From positions 49,020,485-49,084,484 of the forward strand of contig CM067367.1 in NCBI GenBank assembly GCA_034401795.1: DNA of 64,000 nt, read 5' to 3'. The translations under genes and the position numbers were made by a program. This DNA is from Chaetoderma sp. LZ-2023a (lineage: Eukaryota; Mollusca; Caudofoveata; Chaetodermatida; Chaetodermatidae). A model generated the notes under the pieces. It saw only the letters and a list, made by a program, of their open reading frames with translations. It had not been told where the DNA came from and did no database searches. This document shows positions 20,535 through 31,472 of the stretch, piece after piece (the stretch's first letter is position 1; the number at the start of each line of letters is the position of its first letter).

Positions 20535-21638
20535 TCAACTGGCCACACCGCCTTCTGAATTACTAGGTGAATTGTAGAGTTTGTTCATAGCTCTGTCTTC
20601 CTCGGTCATCAGCAAGAGGGGAGGATGGGCAGCACACCCTCCCTGTTCCGGGCGATCAACTCGGGCAACACATGTGGTAACCATAGCCTTCCGATACCGG
20701 AAGCTTGCAGCAGGGGCAATTTTGCACGCCAAAACTTGTTCTGAAGCACCAACTCCAGACACATACAGTTCAACCACCATGGCTACACCTTCCTCGACAG
20801 TTTGCGATAGGGGCAAGTTTGCACGCCAAATCTGCTCTGAAGCACCATCTTCAGACACATGTGACAAACTCCTACTCTCGACTTTGCTGACAGACAGCAG
20901 CAGGGGCCGACCCGCACCCCAAACTTGGTTACGATCACCGAATCGCAACGCATATGGATTGTTATCCTCCAAAGTGGTTACAATAACCTCTGGTTCACAG
21001 ACTTCACCATATAGTTCTTCGTCTGCAGGAATTTCCTCCTGGGATCCATTTGATCCCTTACTGCACTCCGGGCAGTCATCTCTTTTGCATCTCCGAGGCT
21101 TCCTTGATAAGCCATCAGCGTTCCCATGAGCAGTCCCTTTCCTGTGCTGCACCTCAAAATCGTAAGTACCTAGAATAGATAGCCACCGTGCCAGCATTCC
21201 TTCTGGTTCCTTGAAGTTTGTTAACCACACTAATGATGCATGATCTGTCCGTACGAGAAAATGATGCCCATACAAATAATGGCGAAATTGTTTCACAAAC
21301 ACAACTACCGCTAACAACTCTCACATTGTGGTACAGTAATTTCTTTGCGTCTTCGACAACGATTTACTGGCATAAGCTATGACTCTTTCCACTCAATCTA
21401 TATCTTCAGACAACACAGCTCCAATTCCGGTCGCACTGGCATCAGTGTCAAGAATAAATTTTCCAGCATTCTATGGATAAACAAGTATTGGGGCTGTGAC
21501 CAGCTTTGTTTTCAGCCGCTGAAATGCTTCTTCACAATCCTCAGTCCATATGAATCTGACTCCTTTCTTAGTAAGTGCATAGAGTGGAGCAGCTATTGAC
21601 GAAAAATCCTTTATGAACCTCCTGTAGTAAGACGAAAA
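20535..21638 (-). pseudogene. Ty3 RNase H and connection region (broken)
   Basis: The open piece 20535-21317 holds the C-terminal half of a Ty3-type RNase H: a RTDHASLVWL motif, then NADGLSRKP. A long low-complexity linker follows, with repeated GASEQ motifs. The N-terminal half (21318-21638) contains several stops in the expected frame. Confidence 0.75.
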
Positions 21639-23420
21639 TCAAAGCCAACATCTAGTTTCCTTTACATTTGGATGGGTTGGCCAATCCCGGACTGCAGATA
21701 CTTTGTCCGGATCACAATGAACGCCTTCACGGGAAACAATATGTCCTAGAAACTTGACAGAATGACAGAACAGCTTGCACTTTGAAGGTTTTAGTCTTAG
21801 GTTAGCTCCTCGAAGTCTTTCTAAGACCAATTCCAAGTTTTCTTTAGTCTCCTTGAAAGTCTGACTGGCTACAATGACGTCATCGATATACACTAAGCAA
21901 CGCTCCCATTGAAGTCCCTGTAGAACCAACTCCATTAATCTCTCACATGTTGCGGGTGCATTGCAGAGGCCAAAAGGCAAAACTCGGAACCTATAGAGGC
22001 CTTTCCTTGTGGCAAATGCTGTTTTATCCCGACTTTCCTCATCTACCTGTACTTGCCAATATCCGGAGGCAAGATCCAGGGTACAGAACCACTGAGCTCC
22101 ACTCAAAGCCTCAAAACATTCGTCGATGCGTGGAAGGGGGTAGGCATCTTTATGGGTCAAAGAATTAACTTTTCGATAATCAATACAAAATCTTACCGAT
22201 CCGTCACTCTTCTTCACCAACACAATCGGAGATGACCATGCATTAAAGCATGGCTCTATTAATCCTCTCCGTTCCATAGACTCAATCTCCTGGTTCGCCA
22301 TGTCTTGATGCACAGCAGTCATTCTCCGAGGAGGTTGCTTCACTGGTCGAGCGGTTCCAGTATCAATATGGTGCTCTGTAAGATGAGTACATCCTAGGTC
22401 ATCTGGATTACTTTGAAATACATCCTTGTAGCGATATAGCAGGTTTACAACAGTCTGTTTCTGTGTGGCATCTAAATCAGTGGCCGATTGTAGTATCAGT
22501 TGTAAATGTTTGGGAAGTTCTTCCTCGCTCATAGATCCATTGAAGATGCTCTTGGAATGGCGATCTGCAGGTAAGTTCATGGGTAAGTCCACTACATCTA
22601 CTATTTCTTCCAATCTGGCTACTATATCGCCAGCTTTTAAATGAACTGGGTTTGCGGTCGGATTAATGGTATTGAGGGGTATTTTATCAGAATTGGTTTT
22701 AACGACTGTCCGTGCAACCAGATGACCTGATCCCGCCATTAGCTCGGCACAGGGTTCCACCATTTTAATTATTGAATTTTTCCCATTTGCCTCAACTATC
22801 CCTGTGATGGCCGGAACGAGAACCTCCGATCGAGGTGCAATAGTTATATCCTCAGTTAATTCTATGTTACTGTAGAGATTGCCATCCTTCCTATGTAGCT
22901 TTATGGAAAAAGTGTTGACATCCAACCTCCTATTGGATAAATCCAGCTGACAGTCATGATCACCGAGAAAATCTATTCCAAGGATTCCATGCTTTATAGC
23001 CAAGGAGACTATTTTTACTGGGTAATTTATGGTAATCTCTCCTAAGCAGATTTCCAGATTTGCCTCTCCATAAACTGTGAGATCCTCACCGCTCGCAGCT
23101 CTTAGAGACAAATCAAGGGGGTTTAGTGATGGATGCTCTGTTTCAGGAATTTTGTAGAAGCTGTCCACATCCAACAACGTATAGGTAGAGCCCGTATCCA
23201 CCAGCAGTTCCACATTAATCCCTTGCATAACAGAATGCACATATAAGCATGAAGAATCAACGGAGATGGCAAATCCATCCTCTGGCCGCTTTTTAGATAT
23301 AAGTAGGACTGAATTTTTGGCCACAAACCCAGTCTTCCCTAGTTTAACTGACTGCTTGCGGTCTTCTTTAGTGTACAGTTTCGCTGATAGTGTCCAATTT
23401 CTCCACATCCATAGCAACAA
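21639..23420 (-). CDS. Ty3 pol: protease and reverse transcriptase (open part)
   Basis: 593 codons overlapping the gag end by 82 bp in the -1 frame. An aspartic protease has the LVDTGSTYTLLD active site, and GILGIDFLG as its second conserved block. A long linker leads to the RT, with DYRKVNSLT, TLDLASGYWQV (motif A), LPFGLCNAPA (motif B) and LVYIDDVIV (YIDD, motif C). The piece stops just after the RT thumb. Pol would be made by -1 frameshifting from gag. A GTTAAAC heptamer directly before the gag stop at about 23339-23348 resembles classical slippery sites and lands in the pol frame. Confidence 0.88.
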   Translation of the reverse strand: MLLWMWRNWTLSAKLYTKEDRKQSVKLGKTGFVAKNSVLLISKKRPEDGFAISVDSSCLYVHSVMQGINVELLVDTGSTYTLLDVDSFYKIPETEHPSLNPLDLSLRAASGEDLTVYGEANLEICLGEITINYPVKIVSLAIKHGILGIDFLGDHDCQLDLSNRRLDVNTFSIKLHRKDGNLYSNIELTEDITIAPRSEVLVPAITGIVEANGKNSIIKMVEPCAELMAGSGHLVARTVVKTNSDKIPLNTINPTANPVHLKAGDIVARLEEIVDVVDLPMNLPADRHSKSIFNGSMSEEELPKHLQLILQSATDLDATQKQTVVNLLYRYKDVFQSNPDDLGCTHLTEHHIDTGTARPVKQPPRRMTAVHQDMANQEIESMERRGLIEPCFNAWSSPIVLVKKSDGSVRFCIDYRKVNSLTHKDAYPLPRIDECFEALSGAQWFCTLDLASGYWQVQVDEESRDKTAFATRKGLYRFRVLPFGLCNAPATCERLMELVLQGLQWERCLVYIDDVIVASQTFKETKENLELVLERLRGANLRLKPSKCKLFCHSVKFLGHIVSREGVHCDPDKVSAVRDWPTHPNVKETRCWL

Positions 23421-24508
23421 ACTGTTTTCTCATGGTCCTGATTACTAGATTTTCTCGGTCCATAATCTCGTCGCTTATGTTCTGACTGATCAACACGGCG
23501 GTGTAGATCATTCACAGCCTGGCGCATTGAAGATAATTCCAAGTTAGTTTTGTTCAGGGATTCACCTATCTGTATGAGCATTGAGGGCTGAATAGTGTCA
23601 ATTTCCTTTTCCTTTGTAGGCCTGCCTGAAACTGCATAAGCTTCTCCATAGTCAGTAACAATTGTTGGTTTCTTGGATGCCTTTGCTCGTACTGAAGTAC
23701 TGAATGATTCAAAATCCACTGCGAGAGCAATGGCTGCTGGCAAGGTTTGGGGTCTCCAGAACTGCACATTTCTCCGTATCTCAAGATCTCCCAGTCCGGA
23801 CATGAATTGATCGATAACCCACTGGTCCTGTGCCTCCCCAGTGATCGTTGGGAAAGCCTTGGTCACCAATCGTTTAAGTCCATATCCAAATTGCATCACA
23901 CTCTCATTTGGCCTGCGGTGGCGATTTCTAAACTCCATCTTATAGGCTGTTTCACGTTCCACTGGGTTATAACGGCGTGTAAGTTCAGTAACCAAATAAT
24001 CATAGCTGGGTTCAACTCCACTAGGTAAATCTCCAAGAATGGCCCGTGATGTTCCTTTCAAACACATAGCTAATTGCATGCCTTTTTCTCTTCTGGTCCA
24101 TTGATTCCAATTAGAAACGGTTTCAAAATGGCGGTAAAAATCTATCCAGTCCATAGTTTCTCCATCAAAAGTGTCTGGTTCCCGGCCTCTACGCCTACCA
24201 TATGATGGCATTTGCCAATGATCCATTCTCCGGCTTGAATTTGGATAATTCTCTAAAGATCTGGAAGGAGTGACAGGTATTGGTGCTCGATCCCCTCTCG
24301 ATCCAGCCATATTCCGGTCCATCCCTGTCCTGGTTGGAGTCAATAATACACCTCTAAGACGAGCCTGTCTCTGGCTATCATGCCCTTCACTCCATTGGCC
24401 AATTTCCAAAACATCCTGATGAGCTGTCCTAGGGTTGAAGGTCACCTCTGCATCTGAGCCATCCCTATCATTGCTGACCTGTCCAGACGTCCAATTATCA
24501 TCCTCCAT
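23339..24508 (-). CDS. Ty3 gag (capsid/nucleocapsid)
   Basis: 389 aa, intact. A charged, disordered N-terminal ~115 residues is followed by a retrotransposon Gag capsid-like segment (FDGETMDWIDFYRHFE, then YNPVERETAY and MQFGYGLKRL). A single CCHC knuckle CYGCGEIGHYQRNC lies near the C-terminus. Starts at the ATG at 24506-24508, about 300 bp inside the LTR. It assembles the virus-like particle and binds the RNA genome. Confidence 0.88.
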   Translation of the reverse strand: MEDDNWTSGQVSNDRDGSDAEVTFNPRTAHQDVLEIGQWSEGHDSQRQARLRGVLLTPTRTGMDRNMAGSRGDRAPIPVTPSRSLENYPNSSRRMDHWQMPSYGRRRGREPDTFDGETMDWIDFYRHFETVSNWNQWTRREKGMQLAMCLKGTSRAILGDLPSGVEPSYDYLVTELTRRYNPVERETAYKMEFRNRHRRPNESVMQFGYGLKRLVTKAFPTITGEAQDQWVIDQFMSGLGDLEIRRNVQFWRPQTLPAAIALAVDFESFSTSVRAKASKKPTIVTDYGEAYAVSGRPTKEKEIDTIQPSMLIQIGESLNKTNLELSSMRQAVNDLHRRVDQSEHKRRDYGPRKSSNQDHEKTVCCYGCGEIGHYQRNCTLKKTASSQLN

Positions 24509-24803
24509 AGGATATGCTCCATGGTCAATTCCCTCCCTGTGAGCTTGAGTGGTGGAGGAGTGTGTGTTGTAATATTTAAGGCGTTTATATGCTAGTTCCC
24601 AATGCTAGGGTCTAGACTCACGCCTGTATTTGAGTGGTGGAGGATGCATGCCCCAGCGCCTCAGTGGCTTCATCACCCTCTCCTAACCCCCCAGGGTTTA
24701 ATTGTCCAAGATTAACCGTGCTCTGCGACGGTCTGTCTAACATTCTGTTCCTAATAGTTTCCATGTCCACGTCAATCTGAATATCCCTTTTGCAGTACGC
24801 TCT

Positions 24804-24821
24804 ATCCTGGTTATGGCACCA
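24804..24821 (-). promoter_or_regulatory. Candidate primer-binding site
   Basis: Minus strand TGGTGCCATAACCAGGAT starts 6 nt inside the 5' LTR. TGG would pair with a tRNA CCA end. I do not recognise the tRNA. Confidence 0.6.
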
Positions 24822-24827
24822 AAATTC

Positions 24828-26415
24828 TGTAGCGACCCGAGGTCACCAGAAGTCAGCTGTGGCAGTCCGTCTGTCAGGTCTAGTGGTCTAATGTAAGATC
24901 TACCCTCTCCCAAGACCTGCCACCTGTCTCGTTGTGTTCATCCAGATGACAAATCCCCTTTAAGAGAGGCGTTGAATATAAATGAAACTAATTATCCGAT
25001 GCCGATAGTGTCCCTTTAATAGGCAAGCCGTGAGAAGTGAAATATCCGATATGGATAGTATCCCTTTAATTCATAATGTAATCCTGCTGTCACAATCGGT
25101 AGCAGCTCGCTACTAACATGCCAGATTCACACAAGGGTATATGAGGGGAATAGCAGAAGCAAGAATAGGTAGATGTGTAATGTGTGTAAGGGATGACACC
25201 ACCAATTTCACTCTTCAGGCATCAGCATCCGTTTGTCCTGACGGTTTCCACAGTGTATTCGAAGTTCCAATAGGATAGAGCAGCAAAAGGGTTACTCTGA
25301 TGCGCTTAATACATCAGAGTAATAATTGGACAAAATCAGGTTATGAAAATTCAAGTTTTATTAGTTGAAGATAAAGACTAATCACTATTAGTCAATTAAA
25401 GTAAGTTCTCCATCGTTGAATGACGCAAATAATAGGATAAGACTGTACACTAAAATTCAGATAGATACGGTAAAATAATAGACCAAGAACTTCCCCTGAT
25501 TTGTGCCGATACGGCTATCAGGTCTACGAACTATAAAATCTAATATGATTCTGTTGAAATATTAGTATCTACAAAATATATATGCCCGGTTGGTCCACAT
25601 CAGATAGGCAATACAGATTACGTGATCGTTTTCCTGAAATTAGGTCAAAGTAAAAGTTTCAAAATAATAGCGCAAGAAGCGCTAACGGGAATTTCCAGCT
25701 GTAAAAACAAGGTTCGAATTCCGCGCATATGTTACCAAAACAAAGATAACCTATGACAGCTCTCCTTCTCCTGGATAAATTCTGATAGTCAAGATTATTT
25801 CCAAAATCTGCAGCACTTACTATTATTGAAGGGATCTGGAAATCAATCAATACTAGATGTGTAGATAGATGTACAGTGGTCTGAATCAGACGTAAAAGGT
25901 AAGATGACGTGAACGTCAGAGTTGATCCGAATCGAATCCCCGAATATCCGAAAGCGCAGCCTATTTAAGCTAACGCGCACGAGACACCATGGATACCTCG
26001 GACTTGACTGAATCAAATTGCTATATTACGCATCAAAATTTAGTACGACCTACACTAAATTTCCTTATTCCACAAAGCTACGAGTTTACAATACGACAAT
26101 ATTAAAAGTAAATTCATTTGACATAGAATTCTCGGGAAAATATGACTTCCGAAAGGTGCTACACGGTAGGCGCACGTTCTATATCCGAAATAGAAGTTCC
26201 GCTCTACCGAGGCTATACCGAAGCTCTACCGCTTTGAGATACAGGTTCTAAAAACCCTAAATACAGTGTTATTGCAATAAATTATGGCCTAACTAAGGTG
26301 CTATAGCCTTAAAATTACATTTACAATATGTCATCACATTTCACACAAGACAATCTCATGACACCAGTTTTCGAATATATGGAGATCATCATATTCCTAA
26401 TATGAAATCATTACA
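24828..26415 (-). repeat. 5' LTR of the Ty3 element
   Basis: Same length as its partner (1588 bp). It is followed directly by CATATATAAACG, which continues the repeat spacer broken at 15858. Confidence 0.92.
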
Positions 26416-26721
26416 CATATATAAACGTATGTATGTGCTAAAGTTAGTAAATGCAATAATAGGCCAAAAAGACAGTCTGCATCGAAATATAGTGAAATTC
26501 TGTAAAATCGAATACGTTTGAATAGATGTGTTAGAATTTCAATTAATGTGCTGTCTGTCATGTCTATGTGATTTCTTTACTGTGTCAATCAGGGATGTGT
26601 GTTGGACACATATTAACATAATTCAGGTCTTCATTACAACCGAAATTAAAACATCAAAAATTTCTCCAGTACCACTCCTTCTTTTCATGCCTCCATAGCT
26701 CAGTGGTTAGAGCACTGGTCT
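26416..26721. repeat. tRNA-rich mosaic repeat, continuation of block 2
   Basis: Spacer sequence continuing from 15858, running into the 5' part of a tRNA-Thr at 26689. Confidence 0.85.
26689..26721 (+). pseudogene. 5' part of tRNA-Thr flanking LINE C
   Basis: GCCTCCATAGCTCAGTGGTT through CACTGGTCT is cut exactly where LINE C begins. The other part is at 41012. TGGTCT occurs at both junctions. Confidence 0.85.
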
Positions 26722-26888
26722 ATGGATTCGAGTTTTGGATTTCACTGTGATCAGTTGTGTTTTCTCAGAGCTCTCTAATGTCCTGTATTTTCGGGAATAT
26801 TAAGTTTTTTGTGAATTTATGTTTGTGTTACAACTGTAAATAAGTTCTTGTTTGTGTACATTAATTGTCTGCCCTCGCCCTAGCCAGT

Positions 26889-27140
26889 ATGGCTCAGGGT
26901 AGGGATCGTAGGACTGGCCCAGCTGGGCTTTTAAATGATAGAAGATACGCTATGGAATGTACTGTGGAAGTAAATGTAGTAGACAATAGAAATGTGCGTG
27001 CAAGTGAACTAATTGATTCTTTGGAAGACTTATGTGGAAAGGACAGCATTTATGCTTGTGTTAAGAAAGGTGGCAATGGATATGAAGTAACTGTTTCTAA
27101 TAAGGACACTGCGATGATGATCAATGATGGGATTACCATA
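26889..27140 (+). pseudogene. LINE C ORF1, N-terminal fragment
   Basis: Starts at ATGGCTCAGGG, aligned with the LINE A and E starts. It encodes ~84 aa including YAMECTVEVNVVDN, then GKDSIYACVKK and DGITI, where similarity stops at the insertion. Confidence 0.8.
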
Positions 27141-27620
27141 ATACGTTTGTATTGAAATCATTTATGGCCGGCCGTTTTTGCACCTTGGAAAACTGAATTA
27201 ACCAAAAGTGAAATCAGGTATTGTACCCATTAATCACTGATCCGCAGATCGTCAATCAGTTGCAACAACCTTCAATTGATATTAATACAATGCTTTTTCA
27301 CGCATCCAGGTTGATATTGTTTAGAAATACTAATTATATAGAAGCCACAAAATATACTCAAACTAATATAGGCCTATATATACGCTAATATTAAAACTTT
27401 TTTCAAAGTTCACCTGTGACCAACAATTTTCGTGATAGTGACTAAATACCGTTAGACAAGTTTTTTGACATAGAATGTTACTTATTTCTGTTATAGTTCT
27501 ATAGTCGTGATATAATCGGGTCTGTTTTAGTCGCGTGATATCGCAGGCCTAGTCAATTTTCTGAGTTTTAGCTATGTTTGATTGCTGCTTGATGTTATTC
27601 ACTAGCTAACATGGAATATG

Positions 27621-27624
<4 letters not shown>

Positions 27625-27671
<47 letters not shown>
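27625..27671. repeat. (ATT)n microsatellite
   Basis: About 15 ATT units upstream of the first recognised MULE exon. Confidence 0.95.
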
Positions 27672-27673
<2 letters not shown>

Positions 27674-28044
27674 CATAGTAAAATCGCAAAATTTGAGCTT
27701 ATATCGCCCAGGTCAGTTTTGATTCGCACACAGGGTAATATCGCGCGCATACATGTATGTTGTTGGCTATTTTGAAACTGGTTTGACTGGGCGCTCTAAT
27801 TCCGCTTAACATTCGAACGAAAATGCACCACTAAGCCAGTTATTCCAGTGGTAAATTTTCAAAAATAGTCTTCACTTCGCCTGAAAATGGACATCGGATA
27901 AGCAAATAGTTAGATTTTTGGGGGGAAAATGTAGTCACTAAAGGGTTAAGTGAACTAATTAAATTTCATGTTCTTTTCCATAATATTAGTTAGTTTTTAA
28001 CTAAAATTCTCTTGATTATAATTTGTTAAAACTTTTTATTGCAG

Positions 28045-29083
28045 ACCGGACGAAGAAGACGAATGGGTATTCCACCCACGCGTTCACACCCACACCAACC
28101 TATCCGTGTATCGTTTGCAAAGTAAACTGCGTAACTAATTCCATTTTTTGTGGTTGTTGTGGTCGTTGGGTACATTATAAATGTGAAAATTTAAGCATAG
28201 GAGAGGCAACGACACTAAGATTAAGAATGACTATCTCTGCATCAAATGCACCCACACAGATGGTAAATTTGACTATAAGATGGCACATGATAGACTCACA
28301 ACGGCAGCAACTAAGAGCTACCGCATTCTGCAATCAGCAGTAGTACTTGAACAAATTCTACTTTGCTCGTCTCGTGAATTTAAGTCATTAACGCAGTTCA
28401 CTGGTGATTTTGAATTGGATGTTCCAAGTAAATGTATTCTTCTCAAAGTATGACAAGCCTCTTACGTGCAGCCCATCCGTGTAACAGCGGATGGGAATTG
28501 TCTGTTTAATGCAATCTCAATGTTGGTATCTGGCGACGAAGCATCATCCCTTGAACTGAGAATCCGAACAGCAATGGAAATGGTCGCGTTTGAACAACAT
28601 TACCGTGAGAAATGGGAGAATTCGGCTGTACACCTGGTTTCGCCGAACTATTCTGTCGCTGCTATTGACTGTTGTACGGACGGTCAGTATTCATCTGCCT
28701 GGACCATGATGGCAGCCGCGTCAGTCGTACATCGGGATATTAGATCCATATATCCAGCAGTAAATGGTCAGAATGACAAGAACATTGGTATCTTAAATGT
28801 CACCTTCGCCGCCCGTGAGCCACTAGACGGAAATGAAGAATTGCCAATAATGTGGACGTCGTGTTCCTCAGTTCTGCCAAAAGTGAATGCATGGAGACCC
28901 AACCACTTCATCCCATTGAGATTTAATCGAAACACTAATGACACCCCGCGTAAACGTTTATATTCCAAGGTATTGCAGAGCCCTCCACAATCACACTCGC
29001 TCAAAGAGCCACCATGCAAAAATTATCGTTCGTCCGCCCAGTCACCACGTGAGGAAAGACAAGTTTCGACACCAATGGAAAAG
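28045..29083 (+). pseudogene. MULE-associated exon: PHD finger plus OTU cysteine protease domain
   Basis: The acceptor TTTTTATTGCAG ends at 28044 and the donor AAG|GTAAGC follows 29083. The first part encodes a PHD-like C4HC3 finger: CIVC, CGCC, HYKC, CIKC. A one-base frame change is needed near 28200 between HYKC and CIKC. A TGA at 28451-28453 precedes the OTU domain. The OTU part has the catalytic ADGNCLFNAIS (Asp, Cys) and RPNHFIPL (His), so the deubiquitinase-type triad is conserved. A Pro/Ser/Arg-rich linker ends the exon. OTU domains cleave ubiquitin chains, and several transposon groups have acquired them. The frameshift and stop argue that this copy is dead, unless they are sequencing errors. 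Confidence 0.75.
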
Positions 29084-29339
29084 GTAAGCTACTGCTGTGT
29101 GGCTGCTACTACTACATCATTTCATAATTAGCATTTTCAAACGCATAACTTTATATTTTTAAACAAATTTGACTGCAGCAGCAACAGTTTCTTGTCACCA
29201 TTATTTTATTCACACCTAAGCCTATATGTAAACAGCATTCAATTAATTAAATAATCTCCAGAACCGCTGAACGGATCGGGCAGAAATTTGGCTCGTATGA
29301 TTAGGGACTGAGGGGCATTACATGTTGTTCAAGAGAAAT

Positions 29340-29341
<2 letters not shown>

Positions 29342-29370
<29 letters not shown>
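29342..29370. repeat. (AT)n microsatellite
   Basis: About 15 AT units in the intron between the OTU exon and the next exon. Confidence 0.95.
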
Positions 29371-29374
<4 letters not shown>

Positions 29375-29892
29375 CATGACCGCCATCGACCAATCAAAAT
29401 TCAGCATGATTGGCGGCCATTTTGGATTTTTTTATTTGTGGAAATTTGAAGCCGAAATTGTTTTTACATAGGTTGTTGGGTCTTCTTATTCCAAATTTGT
29501 CATTTTCAATACTCTCGGCCGAACGGTTTGACGGCCATCTTGGATCGTTTTCCCGCCAAAATTGTCAATGCTAAAGCAACTGGAGAATTGAATTGTCTTC
29601 TCAAGAAGAACTGGGCCGATTTCATTTAAATTATTTTTACTGCCGTTGTTAACACACATTCAATGATGGGTAGACTGGGCGGATAAAGAAGATTCCTACT
29701 GTAACCTCACATAATTCAATAAAATTGACAGCATTAATCCAACTTGATCAAATCTAAGAGGCTATTTAGGCTCTAAGCCACCTATAAGAGCTGGCTCAGA
29801 TAAGGTTCTCGTCTTAGCGACCGGGATGCTAGCCACTTGCCCCCCCCCCCACCCACCCACCCGATGCATCACCGCTTGCGGCTATATTTATG

Positions 29893-29931
<39 letters not shown>
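29893..29931. repeat. (ATT)n microsatellite at an intron 3' end
   Basis: About 13 ATT units ending 4 nt before the exon at 29936, in place of a normal polypyrimidine tract. Confidence 0.95.
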
Positions 29932-29932
<1 letters not shown>

Positions 29933-29935
29933 CAG

Positions 29936-30097
29936 TCCGGTGCTGTTAATGTCACATTTGACGTACCTGTATCACCTGTATCATTCGAAGTGTCTGGTCC
30001 TGAATTGCCACCAACTTCACGGCGCATAGGCCTCCCTGCATTTCCTCAACTGGATTCTTCAGACAGCGAAACATCTCCATCTACACCAAAGCCTAAG
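29936..30097 (+). CDS. MULE gene, small middle exon (54 codons)
   Basis: Acceptor TTCCAG|TCC and donor AAG|GTACGC; 162 nt, phase 0 on both sides, open in the phase-0 frame that follows the OTU exon. Encodes a Ser/Pro-rich linker ending QLDSSDSETSPSTPKPK. The next exon contains a similar QLDSSESETS, which suggests exon duplication. Confidence 0.65.
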
Positions 30098-30449
30098 GTA
30101 CGCTATGTGTTATCTCTTCATCTAAATGTTGTGTGTACTAGGTAGTGGGATATAAAGATTGATCTGTCCCGTATTATTATACTAATGAAATATATTATCA
30201 ACTGTAATGCCTCATATGCCTGCACACGGCCTGAGTGTAATGTAATGTAATAACGGGATTATTTTTGTTTTAAACATATTTTATTGGCGTTTAGAACAAT
30301 GGGATTGAGTCACAAGTCATAGACTTAGATATGACTATTTCCCTACACTATATTACACAGGCGGTATGTGGCTATAGAACATTTATGCAATATGTTGGAA
30401 TGCAATATTTACATATATATAATTGAAATTTTCTTGAAAAAATTAAAGT

Positions 30450-30554
<105 letters not shown>

Positions 30555-30633
30555 CGGTTAACCATTTAACAAAAATTTTAATTTTCAAAGAAAATGTTAA
30601 TTTGCCGACCAAGAGAAGACCGTCTCCGAAAAT

Positions 30634-30684
30634 TTACCACTGGAATGATTGGCTCGGTTATCGAGCCAGTCATTCCAGTTGTAA
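30634..30684. repeat. 51-bp palindrome
   Basis: TTACCACTGGAATGATTGGC faces GCCAGTCATTCCAGTTGTAA around a TCGGTTATCGA centre. Its arm is the motif dispersed elsewhere in the insertion. A C15 run follows. Confidence 0.85.
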
Positions 30685-31374
30685 CCCCCCCCCCCCCCTC
30701 CACCCCCACACCCCTTTCCAAAGATAAAGATTAGTTCGGTGTAGTAACATCACGATGCACCTTTCCAGTTTATCCATCCATCATATTTCGCCATACACAA
30801 CTCCGAGGCGTGTATGATGACGTCATTATCAAATACAGCGTGCACCACTCGATTTACACCGTCTTAAAACGCTTAATAGTCCGACATGTACGAATTGTAT
30901 GTTTTTCCTAATTAAGAAACATGATGTTGAATATTTTGAAACTAATCCCGCTGAGCGCCGGTGTCGCCATAGGCCGCAACGGCACCCGGTCAAACCAGTT
31001 TCAAAATACCCAACAGCAAACCTATATAGTTTTCTGAAAATTTATAGTCAGTGAGTTCAAGAACCGATCGATCCCAACGCGAACTAGCAATGCGCAAGGA
31101 CAGATTAATTCCTATAAACCAGAACAATACATAAATGTATTGTATCCGTGTGTGTCCGTGTGTGTCCTTATGATCATCCATTCATGTAGGTGTGTCGATC
31201 CATGACCATATAGAAAGTAATTTAATGTGCTCTGAAATTCGAGACTTATGCGCCGAATATTTGGAACTATATGGGAGCCAATACTTTGGTGATACGTTTT
31301 GCCACCTTAGGAGCTATTGATCTGAACACTTTTAACCTATGAGTGCGCCATGTTAGGCATCTGGACATGAAATT

Positions 31375-31375
<1 letters not shown>

Positions 31376-31462
<87 letters not shown>
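31376..31462. repeat. (ATT)n microsatellite at an intron 3' end
   Basis: About 28 ATT units followed by CCCCCCAG, directly before the transposase exon at 31473. Confidence 0.98.
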
Positions 31463-31463
<1 letters not shown>

Positions 31464-31472
31464 TCCCCCCAG

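Larger units (their letters stand above)
15859..26415 (-). mobile_element. Ty3/gypsy LTR retrotransposon, minus strand
   Basis: 10,557 bp with two 1588-bp LTRs, flanked on both sides by CATA within an otherwise continuous repeat spacer. This supports a clean insertion with a 4-bp target duplication. Minus-strand order: LTR, primer-binding site, gag, pol (protease, RT, RNase H, integrase), an extra zinc-finger ORF, polypurine tract, LTR. By eye the two LTRs differ at roughly 25-30 positions (under 2%), so insertion is fairly recent, yet pol downstream of the RT carries several stops and frameshifts. No envelope-like gene is visible. Confidence 0.92.

Noticed and set aside
20581-21129. 182-aa plus-strand frame
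   Set aside because: Antisense shadow of the Ty3 RNase H/linker region.
27141-27300. Search for a MULE terminal inverted repeat and 9-bp duplication at the insertion edges
   Set aside because: No inverted match was found between the two edges and no shared 9-mer; ends left uncertain.
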